Positions 7,383 through 15,152 of a DNA stretch of 33,597 nucleotides are shown here, one piece after another. Position numbers and translations under genes: made by a program. This stretch comes from Deltaproteobacteria bacterium. GTDB taxonomy: Bacteria; Desulfobacterota; Desulfarculia; Adiutricales; JAFDHD01. The stretch lies in the NCBI GenBank assembly GCA_019306365.1, contig JAFDLS010000040.1:1-33597 (forward strand), given 5' to 3'. The notes beneath the pieces were generated by a model. It was not told the DNA's origin and did not search any database. It saw only the letters and a list, made by a program, of their open reading frames with translations. How positions within the stretch are numbered: the stretch's first letter is position 1; each line of letters opens with the position of its first letter.

Positions 7383-8894
7383 ATGACGGACAAGCCTAAT
7401 ATTATTTATATCTTTTCCGATCAACACCGGGGTGACACTTTAGGCAGCGTTGGACATCCGGTTATTCAGACGCCTAATCTGGACAAATTAGCATCCGAGG
7501 GAGTCAATTTTACGCGGTGTTCAACCAGTTCCCCGTTATGCATGCCAGCCAGGGCTTCTATGATGAGCGGGCAGTATGTCTGCCAGCACGGCGTATGGAA
7601 TAATGATCTCGAAGCGGATCCGGACGGCCCTTCTCACGTGCGCAATATTCGTGACGCTGGCTATCACACCGCCCTCATCGGCAAAACCCACCTCTGGATT
7701 CACGGGGCGGCTAATACAGGAATCCATACCAAAGAAAAAGAGGAGGTAATAAAAAGATGGGGTTTTGAAGACATCCATGAACTGACCGGCCCCATCGCCT
7801 CTATGCGTACCGATTCGCCCTATACGGATTATCTGGAGGAAAAAGGCCTTTTGGAAACCCATCGTCAGTATATGCTTGATTACTGGAAAGGCTGGGCCAG
7901 CGGGGAAGCCAAACCATGGGAAGAACTTCCCTCCCCTTTGAGCAAGGAAGACCACCTGGACGGATACACCGGGCGAAAGGCAGTGGAATGGATAAATGGG
8001 TATGAGGGTGATAAGCCTTTTTATCTGCAGGTTCTGTTTCCCGGCCCCCACGATCCTTTTGATTCTCTGGCTGAACACAGGGCCATGTACAAGCCGGAGG
8101 ATATGCCGGTGGGAATCATGGACTGGCCCAAAGAGCCTCTGCCTCCTTATGTAAACATGGTACTTAACTGGAGCGGGCTCAAAGGCATGACGCCTGAACA
8201 AAAGCAGATTCTAAGAACCTTCTACTACGCTAAAATCACATTGATTGATGAATATATCGGACTCATCGTGAAGGCCCTGGAAGAAAAAAACATGCTGGAC
8301 AACACCTGGATCATCTACAATTCAGATCATGGCGAGATGCTGGGCGATCACATGATGAGCCACAAGATTGTCTTTTATGATGGCGCTTTGAATATTCCAT
8401 GTGTCTTCAGGCCGCCCAAGGGAGTTGAAAGCTGGCAGTCAGAGGCCCTTACGGATCACTTAGATATTACCGCCTCTCTTATTGATATCGCCGGAGCCAG
8501 GCCTCTGGAAGAAAGTGACGGACAGTCACTGATTCCCAAAATCCAGGAAGGACCGGACGGGGTAAATGCTCAAAAAGGGAAAGAAGTGGTTTTCAGCGAG
8601 GTCTACGGATGTTCCATGGCTTTTGATGGGCGTTACAAAATGACCATTTTTTCAGGGACTCAAGAACCTGTTGAGCTTTTTGATCTGGAAAATGATCCTG
8701 ATGAGTTAACAAATCTGGCCAACGATCCCGCACTTGAATCAGTTCGCCAGGAGTTTTTAGATAAGCACTTCAGCAATCTGTCCAGCCGGATAGATCAAGA
8801 CAGATACAATATTTTCCGACAGATGTTAAAAGACCGCACGAAAAAAGGGAAAGGCCCAAAATGGGCCAAGGGAATTTCTTTTATAAAAGATTGA
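7383..8894 (+). CDS. Type I (formylglycine) sulfatase / phosphonate monoester hydrolase-like hydrolase
   Basis: Alkaline-phosphatase-superfamily hydrolase of 503 residues. The nucleophile motif is C53-M-P-A-R57 within SSPLCMPARASMMSG, the CxPxR box whose Cys is converted to formylglycine. Metal ligands are visible at the start (FSDQHRGD, residues 11-18) and in the DHGEMLGDH block. GYHTALIGKTHLW is also typical. There is no signal peptide, so the enzyme is probably cytoplasmic and acts on an imported sulfate ester or phosphonate diester. The ribosome binding site is AAGGAAGG. It stands alone after a family A repeat, downstream of the GntR regulator. CxPAR instead of CxPSR is tolerated in the family. 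No sulfatase-maturing enzyme is recognisable in the window. Substrate unknown. Confidence 0.9.
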   Translation: MTDKPNIIYIFSDQHRGDTLGSVGHPVIQTPNLDKLASEGVNFTRCSTSSPLCMPARASMMSGQYVCQHGVWNNDLEADPDGPSHVRNIRDAGYHTALIGKTHLWIHGAANTGIHTKEKEEVIKRWGFEDIHELTGPIASMRTDSPYTDYLEEKGLLETHRQYMLDYWKGWASGEAKPWEELPSPLSKEDHLDGYTGRKAVEWINGYEGDKPFYLQVLFPGPHDPFDSLAEHRAMYKPEDMPVGIMDWPKEPLPPYVNMVLNWSGLKGMTPEQKQILRTFYYAKITLIDEYIGLIVKALEEKNMLDNTWIIYNSDHGEMLGDHMMSHKIVFYDGALNIPCVFRPPKGVESWQSEALTDHLDITASLIDIAGARPLEESDGQSLIPKIQEGPDGVNAQKGKEVVFSEVYGCSMAFDGRYKMTIFSGTQEPVELFDLENDPDELTNLANDPALESVRQEFLDKHFSNLSSRIDQDRYNIFRQMLKDRTKKGKGPKWAKGISFIKD

Positions 8895-8988
8895 AAGGAT
8901 TTAAGTATATTATTACCCCTGACTAAAATCAAGAGAAAAAAATAACCGGGGATGACGGGCAAATAAAACTGGAACAACATTTAAAAAT

Positions 8989-9034
8989 GCTATAACCAAA
9001 CAGGGCCGCAACCGCGGCCCTGTTTGGTTATAGC
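8989..9034. terminator. Perfect 21-bp hairpin downstream of sulfatase gene
   Basis: GCTATAACCAAACAGGGCCGC, tetraloop AACC, and its exact reverse complement to 9034. All 21 pairs match. It lies 95 bp after the sulfatase stop. There is no T tract on either side, so it may act as a strong transcript-end or mRNA-stability structure rather than a classical terminator. Confidence 0.6.
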
Positions 9035-9083
9035 GACCTAGAGAATTTCCTTCCAATTGAAAACAAAGGTCATGTCTCTCTTT

Positions 9084-9186
9084 GAGACCCCTGCAAAACT
9101 TCATCCTTCAGCTGACTTCTTGAGCATCGCTTCGCTAACGCTGCAGCGATATATGTCAGGCTCAAATTTAAGTCCTCGAAATATTG
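9084..9186 (-). repeat. Family A repeat, copy 4 (truncated)
   Basis: Reverse-oriented. It has the intact outer end GAGACCCCTGCAAAACTTC, the inner hairpin segment and TTAAGTCCTCGAAATATT, then stops abruptly. About 65 bp of the other end is missing. Confidence 0.75.
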
Positions 9187-9345
9187 TTACTTGAAATTTC
9201 AACTATTTTCATTTATTCTTTTTTAAAAAATAAAACAAAATACATAAAATGATTATTCACCTGAGAATTATGTCTGCTAATGAATAAACAGATGACGTAC
9301 AGCGCTCCTAATTCGTTTGGACTCTTTTAAACAAACTTAACCGTT

Positions 9346-9478
9346 ATGCCTATGTGATTAAAGATTTGAGCTAAGCTGACAACAGTTACACTTTCAACGA
9401 AACGGCAGGGGCTTTCGTGTTGATAGATCAATCTCCAAATACTTAACGCTTTTAAGAAAAAAAACGGAGGTGATGTTA
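9346..9478 (+). pseudogene. Possible relic of a Phd-like or leader-bearing gene
   Basis: An ATGCC at 9346 is followed by GATTAAAGATTTG (9356-9368), the same 13 bases that encode IKDL in the intact precursor, but shifted by a 4-nt deletion and followed by a stop. Further on (9392-9472) a frame reads FQRNGRGFRVDRSISKYL, then TLLRKKTEV. This resembles the Phd-like protein at 10339 (FLVNRQGRPVSVILSYKDYL, then ELVEQTEKRR) and also ends in ACGGAGGTG. The match is short and broken by indels, so this is a weak call. It would explain what fills part of the gap before 9605. Confidence 0.3.
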
Positions 9479-9493
9479 TCAGGGTCAGGAGAA

Positions 9494-9586
9494 ATGAAAA
9501 AGAGGCTTGACAGGTATATTGCCACAGACGGTTTTCAATTCTTACTAAAGTTAGATAAGAACGGACTTGCAAATTCAAAAAATTAA
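9494..9586 (+). CDS. Possible small peptide of 30 residues
   Basis: ATG at 9494 is preceded by CAGGAGAA. The frame gives MKKRLDRYIATDGFQFLLKL, then DKNGLANSKN, and ends 18 bp before the next gene. It could start at 9473 instead (37 residues, too close to GGAGG for normal spacing). No family is recognised and there is no leader motif. Real expression is uncertain; it may be a remnant that once followed the relic upstream, as the precursor follows the Phd-like gene. Confidence 0.3.
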   Translation: MKKRLDRYIATDGFQFLLKLDKNGLANSKN

Positions 9587-9604
9587 ACAAAAGAGGGGAT
9601 TATC

Positions 9605-10018
9605 ATGGCAAAGCGAGAAAAGGAATTTGAAATTTCTGTAGCGGAAGTGGTGGATTATTTAAGAATCACAGGTGAATTCTCGCCTGCGCTGCGTGAGGTA
9701 GTTCAAAGAAAAATCACGGCGGACGCGGCCAGGAAAGCCAAAATGAAAGTCACGGCCAAACAACTTCAGAAAGCGGCTGATGCTTTCCGTATCGCGCATG
9801 GTTTGAACAAAGCCAGAGACACGAACAAGTGGCTCAAAGAGAAAGGCATCTCACTCGAAGCCTTAGAAGAGTATCTTGAAACAAATCTATTGATTGACAA
9901 ATTTAAGGACGCGCTGAACAAGAAAGTCGCCAAACGCAAATATCTGGAAACCCAGGCTATTAAAGAGACCGTTAGAGAGATGATTTATCAGGATTGGATC
10001 AAGAAAGAAATGAAATAA
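9605..10018 (+). CDS. SurA/PpiC N-domain-like helical protein, RiPP-associated (no rotamase domain)
   Basis: A 137-residue, highly charged, helical protein. The middle resembles the SurA_N-like chaperone domain of peptidyl-prolyl isomerase-annotated proteins that accompany peptide-maturation clusters: ALREVVQRKITADAARKAK near residues 28-47, then KQLQKAADAFRIAHGL near 58-73, DTNKWLKEKGIS, and EALEEYLETNLLIDKF. The C-terminal third is a basic helix pair. No PPIase (parvulin) domain follows, and there is no signal peptide, so a cytoplasmic role in holding a substrate peptide is plausible. The ribosome binding site is GAGGGG. It is separated from the precursor by a family B repeat and a promoter, so it is the first gene of the island but perhaps its own unit. 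Similarity is from memory of the family pattern; function is inferred. Confidence 0.6.
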   Translation: MAKREKEFEISVAEVVDYLRITGEFSPALREVVQRKITADAARKAKMKVTAKQLQKAADAFRIAHGLNKARDTNKWLKEKGISLEALEEYLETNLLIDKFKDALNKKVAKRKYLETQAIKETVREMIYQDWIKKEMK

Positions 10019-10026
10019 CCTGAACT

Positions 10027-10224
10027 AGAGCGTTTGTCATAAATATATTCCGTTTGACCTTGTGGTTGAGGAAGGTTTAGTTTCGGCCATTTTCGTAAAC
10101 CGCCTTACGGCAAACGCCAGAACATCATGTAATTGCTATTTGTTATATCATGGCGGCCGCTGCAAGAGCCTTGATTTACCTTAGTAATCAAACGGAACGT
10201 AATTCTGGTAATTACTATCACTGG
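10027..10224 (+). repeat. Family B structured repeat, copy 1 (198 bp)
   Basis: It starts AGAGCGTTTGTCATAAATAT and ends AATTACTATCACTGG. A second copy of exactly the same length lies reversed at 30189-30386 with roughly 80% identity by eye. Both contain two adjacent inverted repeats (GCGTTTGTCATAA-type and TAATTGCCA-type), which fold into two stem-loops. Non-coding. Confidence 0.8.
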
Positions 10225-10270
10225 GTAAAAGGCAATCGAAACCCAATGAACGGAAAGATAATATAAGCAC

Positions 10271-10298
10271 TTGACAAACCGCACCGTAATATTATTAA
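10271..10298 (+). promoter_or_regulatory. Candidate promoter of the RiPP cassette
   Basis: TTGACA at 10271-10276 is followed after 16 bp by TATTAA (10293-10298). Downstream the sequence repeats ATTAAATTAGG twice (10294 and 10322 areas), with TATATAATTAAATTAATT between, before the start codon at 10339. The direct repeats could be an operator for the Phd-like protein, whose family usually binds its own promoter. The -10 box is only moderately good. Confidence 0.5.
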
Positions 10299-10338
10299 AT
10301 TAGGCATATATAATTAAATTAATTAAATTAGGATCTCA

Positions 10339-10533
10339 ATGGCGAAAATAAAAATAGCCGACCTTGAACAGATCCCCGCGACCAAGGCCAAACTCTTCTT
10401 CGGAGAAATTCTTCATCAGACCTCAGTGGAGGGAAAAAAGTTTTTAGTAAATCGTCAGGGAAGACCTGTATCCGTTATTTTAAGCTATAAGGACTACCTG
10501 GAACTGGTCGAACAAACAGAAAAACGGAGGTGA
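10339..10533 (+). CDS. Phd/YefM-like antitoxin-fold protein, solitary
   Basis: A 64-residue protein. Residues 19-55 match the Phd/YefM pattern: FFGEILHQTSVEGKKFLVNR, then QGRPVSVILSYKDYLELVEQ (the usual form is rGrPvAvLvsyedY). This family forms DNA-binding dimers that repress their own operon and neutralise a toxin encoded by the next gene. Here the next gene, 3 bp away, encodes a RiPP precursor, not a toxin. The N-terminus MAKIKIADLEQIP also resembles the precursor leader start. Its stop codon follows GGAGG, which serves as the ribosome binding site of the precursor, so the two are translationally linked. A role as regulator of the cassette is the simplest reading; leader binding is an alternative. 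Confidence 0.75.
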   Translation: MAKIKIADLEQIPATKAKLFFGEILHQTSVEGKKFLVNRQGRPVSVILSYKDYLELVEQTEKRR

Positions 10534-10536
10534 AAA

Positions 10537-10713
10537 ATGCCCCGAATCAAGATTAAAGATTTGCCCAAGGAACAAAAGATCAGCAAAGAAGAATTGAAGA
10601 AAATTATGGGAGGAATAACATTAAATCTTGGGAGCGCCCAACCCACGTTTAGCATTGATCAGATGTTTCTAAAATACGAGAGCTCGAACTGTATTGCGGG
10701 AGTGCGCGGTTAA
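10537..10713 (+). CDS. RiPP precursor peptide with GG-terminated leader
   Basis: A 58-residue peptide. Leader, residues 1-26: MPRIKIKDLPKEQKIS, then KEELKKIMGG, a charged amphipathic segment ending in a double glycine (G25-G26), typical of precursor leaders cut after GG. Core, residues 27-58: ITLNLGSAQPTFSIDQ, then MFLKYESSNCIAGVRG, with two Thr, four Ser and a single Cys (C52) as possible YcaO targets and several aliphatic and aromatic sites for radical chemistry. GGAGG lies 6 nt before the ATG and overlaps the end of the Phd-like gene. The gene is followed 44 bp later by a radical SAM gene. A decayed paralog of the leader sits at 503-703. I know of no named RiPP class with this core; the precursor assignment rests on leader shape and context. 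Confidence 0.85.
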   Translation: MPRIKIKDLPKEQKISKEELKKIMGGITLNLGSAQPTFSIDQMFLKYESSNCIAGVRG

Positions 10714-10757
10714 TTCGCCTGTATAATTGATTTGTATCAGTTAGGACCACAATAAAG

Positions 10758-12587
10758 ATGGATGCCAAAGCCATCCTCGTGGATCTAGGTCCGATCTATT
10801 CTCATAACCCCAAAAGGAATGGGTTAAATGACAACCTTGGCCTGGGTTATATCAGCGCTTATTGCCGGAGTGTTGGCCACGAAGTAGAAATACTGACTCG
10901 AGGTAATACAAGGTTCACCCTCGAAGAGATGGCCGCGTATATAATCTCCCGCGGCTATAAGGTCGTTGGGGTCAGCCTGACCCAGGAAAGGGTGGACATA
11001 GGTAATTATTTTATCAGGCTGTTGCGCGATAACGGCTGTAGCGCCCACATCACGCTCGGCGGATACCTGCCTACACTTGCTCCTGAAGCCGTGCTCGATA
11101 TTTTTTCAGGGATCGACTCGCTCGTGACAAACGAAGGGGAGTTGACCTTCGCAGAGTTACTCCAGGCCATAGAAAATAACCAGCCCCTTGAGATTCCAGG
11201 ACTGCTGACCCGGAAGACATTAAAAGTTGGAACATTTGTACCGAGGCCTTTGATCGAGGATTTGGACTCCCTTCCTTTTCCAGACCGTCCCGGCCAGGTC
11301 GGTCCTTCTGAAGTCACCTGGTTATACTCCAGCAGGGGATGCAGTTCGCGCTGTACTTTTTGCAGCATTCACGTTTTCTATCAAGACTGCGGCTGGCGCC
11401 CCCGCTCCGTGAGCAACGTTGTTGATGAAATCGAGCGCCTCGTGAAAGACAAGGGGGTGCGCGAAATTCAGTTTTGCGATGACAACTTTCTCTGCGGCCG
11501 TAAAGGAGTCAAAAGAGCCAGGCAAATAGCTGAGGCAATTATCAAACGGGGCCTTGATATTTCCTTCACTATTGAATGCCGGCTTGAATCAGTCGAGTTA
11601 GACCTGTTCGAGTTTTTAAAGAAAGCGGGTCTGGATACAGTCCTGGTTGGGGTGGAAAGCATCGACGAAGCCTCCCTGGAGCTCTTTAAAAAACATCGTC
11701 CTGAAGGGTTACTGGATCGAGCCTTAAGTATTTTAGACTCACTCGACATCCGGGTGCACCTCGGCTTTATCATGTTCAATCCAGCCAGTACCATTGAATC
11801 GATCCGAAAGAATATCGCGTTTTTAAGATCCAGGTTCAAACAGGGCAAGATATCGCCCTGGGAAATGTTTTTATGCTATACCAGCATACTGCAACCCAAT
11901 ACCGGTACTTCTCTGGTAGAACAACTGCTTCAAGCCTCCCGGCTTATCGAAGTATCTCCCTTGAAACTGGAAATGCACTACGAACAAACGCCTCTGGAGA
12001 TGCTGCTGGAAGTAAGGAATTCACTGCGTTACCAGATAGAGAGCTTTGTTTATGGAGTGCGTTCGATGTTTCGTACCGACAGTTATTCACCGGAAATGGT
12101 TAAAGCCGGAGAAAAGCTCGTTGACGAGTCGCACACTTTAGGCATTGAGATGATGGAATACCTTGCTAAAAAACTCGGCTCATCCGCAGAACCTGTTAAA
12201 AACGAGGAGCGGATTCAGGAAAAACTGCTGGCGAAGATTGACAGGCTTAATGATCACGCCGAACGTTATTTTAAAAAATATGAGAAGGCGGTGGAGTTTA
12301 GTTTCCATGGTATTAATGAAAATGGGAATGACTGGATCTACAACCCAAGCACCAACCAGCAAACCGCCCTCCCCGCGCAGACTCTTGACCTGCTGCATTT
12401 CTGGCAATACCGATATTATAGAAAAGACGATCCTCGCGCGGATAATATTAACAGTCAGGCTCGCACGGCCTGCAAAAAACTGATTAAACAAAACATGTTG
12501 GCCAGTACCCCGAGCGGAAAGATTTTCGGTGATACCGAAATAAGTCCTTTCATCCTCTGGGACGCGCTTGAAGGGTCTAATCAATAA
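10758..12587 (+). CDS. B12-binding radical SAM enzyme (first of three)
   Basis: A 609-residue protein. Residues 1-140 form a cobalamin-binding Rossmann domain (GLGYISAYCRSVGHEVEIL, ITLGGYLPTLAPEAV, LVTNEGELTFAELL). The radical SAM core begins with RGC195-SSR-C199-TF-C202, the CxxxCxxC motif that binds the 4Fe-4S cluster, and runs to about residue 360 (DNFLCG, LVGVESIDEASLELFKKH, HLGFIMFNPASTIE). A C-terminal region of about 200 residues has no obvious family. Such enzymes methylate unactivated carbons or carry out other radical changes with cobalamin. It is probably the direct partner of the precursor, being the next gene (44 bp, ribosome binding site TAGGA). It is a paralog of the enzyme at 16853; both share HITLGGY[LF]PT and FGFIMF/LGFIMF. 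The reaction is unknown. Confidence 0.9.
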   Translation: MDAKAILVDLGPIYSHNPKRNGLNDNLGLGYISAYCRSVGHEVEILTRGNTRFTLEEMAAYIISRGYKVVGVSLTQERVDIGNYFIRLLRDNGCSAHITLGGYLPTLAPEAVLDIFSGIDSLVTNEGELTFAELLQAIENNQPLEIPGLLTRKTLKVGTFVPRPLIEDLDSLPFPDRPGQVGPSEVTWLYSSRGCSSRCTFCSIHVFYQDCGWRPRSVSNVVDEIERLVKDKGVREIQFCDDNFLCGRKGVKRARQIAEAIIKRGLDISFTIECRLESVELDLFEFLKKAGLDTVLVGVESIDEASLELFKKHRPEGLLDRALSILDSLDIRVHLGFIMFNPASTIESIRKNIAFLRSRFKQGKISPWEMFLCYTSILQPNTGTSLVEQLLQASRLIEVSPLKLEMHYEQTPLEMLLEVRNSLRYQIESFVYGVRSMFRTDSYSPEMVKAGEKLVDESHTLGIEMMEYLAKKLGSSAEPVKNEERIQEKLLAKIDRLNDHAERYFKKYEKAVEFSFHGINENGNDWIYNPSTNQQTALPAQTLDLLHFWQYRYYRKDDPRADNINSQARTACKKLIKQNMLASTPSGKIFGDTEISPFILWDALEGSNQ

Positions 12588-12651
12588 ACCTTAATCCCGA
12601 TAGTTGAGATGAGAAGCCAGCGTTATTAAAAGACTCGTCTCGGAAATAAAC

Positions 12652-14091
12652 ATGGCACGGATAGTAATTAAGGATATTGTATCCCTGGAGCCAGGAAAAG
12701 GGAAACCACAGGTAAGGCTTTCCAGGACACGTAACGGTGATCCGCCTGACGTCACGCTTATAAACCTGAATCTGATGCTGATCAATAACGCCGGCCGCTT
12801 TGACCAGCAAAATTATATACCCCTGGGGCTGTTGTACATAGCCGCCTGCCTGGAGCGGGAAGGGTGCAACGTCGAATTCATTGATTACCAGCTGTTTTCT
12901 CATTCGAGAAATTTTGACGCTGATCTTTTTGTAAAGAAAATAATTTCACCAGCTAAAATAATCGGTCTTAGCTGCATGTCCAATCTCCTCCCTTTTACGA
13001 TCCTTTGCGCGGAAAAACTGAAAAAGCATCATCCAGAATGCAAAGTCATTCTGGGAGGCGTCGGCCCCTCGCCTGTTGCTAAAGAGATTATCAAAGCCTT
13101 CCCATTTATTGACAGCGTCGTGGAAGGAGAGGGTGAACTTGCGATGCTCGATTTCGTTCGAGGCCACATCGCGCCGCTTCCTCCCAGGCGCGTAATCAAG
13201 GATCTCGACACCCTCCCTCTGCCTTCTTACTCACTCCTGGACTTTGACTTTTACGACGCCGCGCCCAGCATTATCTCATCGCGCGGTTGTCCTTACCGGT
13301 GTACTTTCTGTACCGAACCGCATAACTTCAGTGGAGCGGTACGTTATCGAAGCGTTGATTCTGTGATTGAAGAACTGGAATTGGTACACTCACTTTCCGG
13401 CTGTGAGCTCTTTCTTTTTCAAGATGACATACTGCCGCTCGACCGTGCGCGTTTCAAAAAACTGTTCAAGGGCTTCGGTAAGCTTTCATTTCCCATCGAA
13501 TGGAAATGCTTCTCACGAGTTGATCTGATGGATGAAGATCTCATGCGCGAAATGACTGACAACGGATGCGTTCAGATTAGATATGGAATCGAGTCAGGAT
13601 CCAACAATACGCTCAAAAGAATAAAAAAAGGCTTTAAAATAGAAAAGGCTTACGAGATAGCTAAAAAATCAATTAAACATTTCCCAAGCGTTCATGCTTC
13701 CTTTATTTGGGGATACCCATTCGAAAGCATGGACGAATTTGAAACAACCCTGGATTGGGTATCCAGATTTGAAGACGCTGGCATAACCGTTCTTTTATTT
13801 GAATACAGCCCTCTGCCCGGTTCTCAGATCTACAGGGAATATAAAGGAGAACTCAATTTTTCCAAGGAGACCTATTCTTTTTTTATCGTAACCGGCCACG
13901 AAGTTGTCAGTACAGATGGTTTTAATACAAAGCCGAAAACCAGCCCCATTTACAAGATGATCATGAAATATCCTCAAATATTTTCCGGCTTCTACAAGTA
14001 TGAAAACACAACCTCTTACTGGAAAAATGAAAGGCTGGAGCAATATCGGTTGACCGGGCGAACTTCAGCCAGAAATGAATATGATCTTTGA
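12652..14091 (+). CDS. B12-binding radical SAM enzyme (second), with leader-like N-terminus
   Basis: A 479-residue protein. Unlike its two relatives, it has about 32 residues before the cobalamin domain, beginning MARIVIKDIVSLEPGKGK, which resembles the precursor leader start. The B12 domain runs from DVTLINLNLM (residue 33) through VILGGVGPSPVAKEII and VVEGEGELAMLDF. The radical SAM motif is RGC213-PYR-C217-TF-C220. Later blocks (FLFQDDILPLDRARF, IRYGIESGSNNTLKRIKKGF) are typical of the family. There is little sequence after the core, so it lacks the long C-terminal region of the first enzyme. It is 64 bp after the first enzyme and 9 bp before the SDR gene, so it is in an operon with both. 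The alternative that translation starts later is possible but no better start with a ribosome binding site is seen. Confidence 0.9.
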   Translation: MARIVIKDIVSLEPGKGKPQVRLSRTRNGDPPDVTLINLNLMLINNAGRFDQQNYIPLGLLYIAACLEREGCNVEFIDYQLFSHSRNFDADLFVKKIISPAKIIGLSCMSNLLPFTILCAEKLKKHHPECKVILGGVGPSPVAKEIIKAFPFIDSVVEGEGELAMLDFVRGHIAPLPPRRVIKDLDTLPLPSYSLLDFDFYDAAPSIISSRGCPYRCTFCTEPHNFSGAVRYRSVDSVIEELELVHSLSGCELFLFQDDILPLDRARFKKLFKGFGKLSFPIEWKCFSRVDLMDEDLMREMTDNGCVQIRYGIESGSNNTLKRIKKGFKIEKAYEIAKKSIKHFPSVHASFIWGYPFESMDEFETTLDWVSRFEDAGITVLLFEYSPLPGSQIYREYKGELNFSKETYSFFIVTGHEVVSTDGFNTKPKTSPIYKMIMKYPQIFSGFYKYENTTSYWKNERLEQYRLTGRTSARNEYDL

Positions 14092-14100
14092 GATTCAAAT

Positions 14101-14871
14101 ATGCCTGCCACCCAAAAAAAGAATATAAAAAATAAAGTCGCATTGATCACGGGGGGCGGATCCGGTATAGGCCGAGCCACAGCGCGGCTCTTTGCCAGGG
14201 AAGGAGCGTCCGTTGTGCTGATGGGGCGAAGAAAAGCTCCTTTGACCAGAGTGGCCCGCCAAATTTCCAAACAGGGTGGAAAAGCCCTGGCGATCAAAGG
14301 AGATGTTACAGACGAACAAAGCGTTCATCGGGTCATCCAAGCCGCCCTGAAAGATTTTAAAAAGATAGACATCCTGGTAAACAGCGCCGGCACAGCCGGA
14401 GAGGCTGCGCTTGTTCATGAAACTACAGATCAAATGTGGGAGGAATTGATCGACAGTAACCTGACGGGCACCTTTCGTATGATTCGCGCGATCTTGCCTC
14501 ATTTCATGGAAAAACGGAAGGGTGTCATTGTTAACATTGCTTCTATAGCGGCCCTGGCAGGCTTTAACCGCATGGCCGCTTACAGCGTCGCGAAAAGCGG
14601 AGTGGTTGCGCTGACGAAAAGTATTGCGGTGGAATACGGCCATCTGGGGATAAGATGTAACTGTATTTGTCCGGGTACGGTTGAGACAAACATGACCAAG
14701 GATTATCTTTCGTATCCCGGGGTATATGATAAAATCAGCGCCACCAACCCATTGAATCGAATCAGCCGGGCGGATGAGATTGCTCGAGGTATTTTTTACC
14801 TGGGATCTGAAGAATCTTCCTTTGTAACTGGAGCGGTATTGACGGTCGACGGGGGATTCACCGCTGGTTAA
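14101..14871 (+). CDS. Short-chain dehydrogenase/reductase (classical SDR)
   Basis: A 256-residue NAD(P)-dependent oxidoreductase. The cofactor motif is TGGGSGIG (residues 17-24). The structural NSAG stands at 94-97 in place of NNAG. N120 and the catalytic S148, Y161 and K165 (YSVAK) are all present. The end VTGAVLTVDGGFTAG is classical for FabG-like SDRs. It is 9 bp after the second radical SAM gene, so the two are likely co-translated. In a peptide pathway it could reduce or oxidise a modified side chain; recruitment from lipid or sugar metabolism is equally possible. FabG-type 3-oxoacyl reductase is the nearest general match. Confidence 0.9.
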   Translation: MPATQKKNIKNKVALITGGGSGIGRATARLFAREGASVVLMGRRKAPLTRVARQISKQGGKALAIKGDVTDEQSVHRVIQAALKDFKKIDILVNSAGTAGEAALVHETTDQMWEELIDSNLTGTFRMIRAILPHFMEKRKGVIVNIASIAALAGFNRMAAYSVAKSGVVALTKSIAVEYGHLGIRCNCICPGTVETNMTKDYLSYPGVYDKISATNPLNRISRADEIARGIFYLGSEESSFVTGAVLTVDGGFTAG

Positions 14872-14946
14872 AGAAACCTCGCCGCCAGTGGATTTTTAAG
14901 TTACCCCCTGCCCTGCTGATGAAAGATTGATTAAAAAGGCCTTATA

Positions 14947-15087
14947 GAGACCTCTGCAAAACCAGTAATTTTGTTGAAATCGCGGAAGGCGAAAATTTAA
15001 CCCGCAGGAATATTAATAATATTTCGAGGACTTAAATTTGAGCCTGACAAAGAGGTCAGCTAAAGGACGATGTTTTGCAGAGGTCTC
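14947..15087 (+). mobile_element. Family A MITE-like repeat, copy 5 (short form, perfect ends, 5-bp duplication)
   Basis: 141 bp with perfect 16-bp terminal inverted repeats GAGACCTCTGCAAAAC / GTTTTGCAGAGGTCTC, flanked on both sides by TTATA (14942-14946 and 15088-15092). The duplication shows it arrived by transposition. It lies between the SDR and YcaO genes, 65 bp before the YcaO start. No transposase is encoded. Confidence 0.92.
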
Positions 15088-15152
15088 TTATAATCATTAG
15101 GACGCCCTGAGTCAAAAGCTCCTCGCTTGAGGAAAAGAAAGTGTAAATCCAG

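Noticed and set aside
7536-8201. 221-codon minus-strand open frame
   Set aside because: Entirely antisense to the sulfatase gene, whose motifs and length are convincing; the antisense translation is low in family-like patterns.
9327-9590. 87-codon minus-strand open frame before the SurA-N-like gene
   Set aside because: No ribosome binding site or family. The plus strand here shows relic-like traces instead.
10758-12587. Radical SAM enzyme as sulfatase-maturing enzyme (anSME)
   Set aside because: It has a cobalamin-binding N-terminal domain and lacks the SPASM-type cysteine-rich end of anSME.
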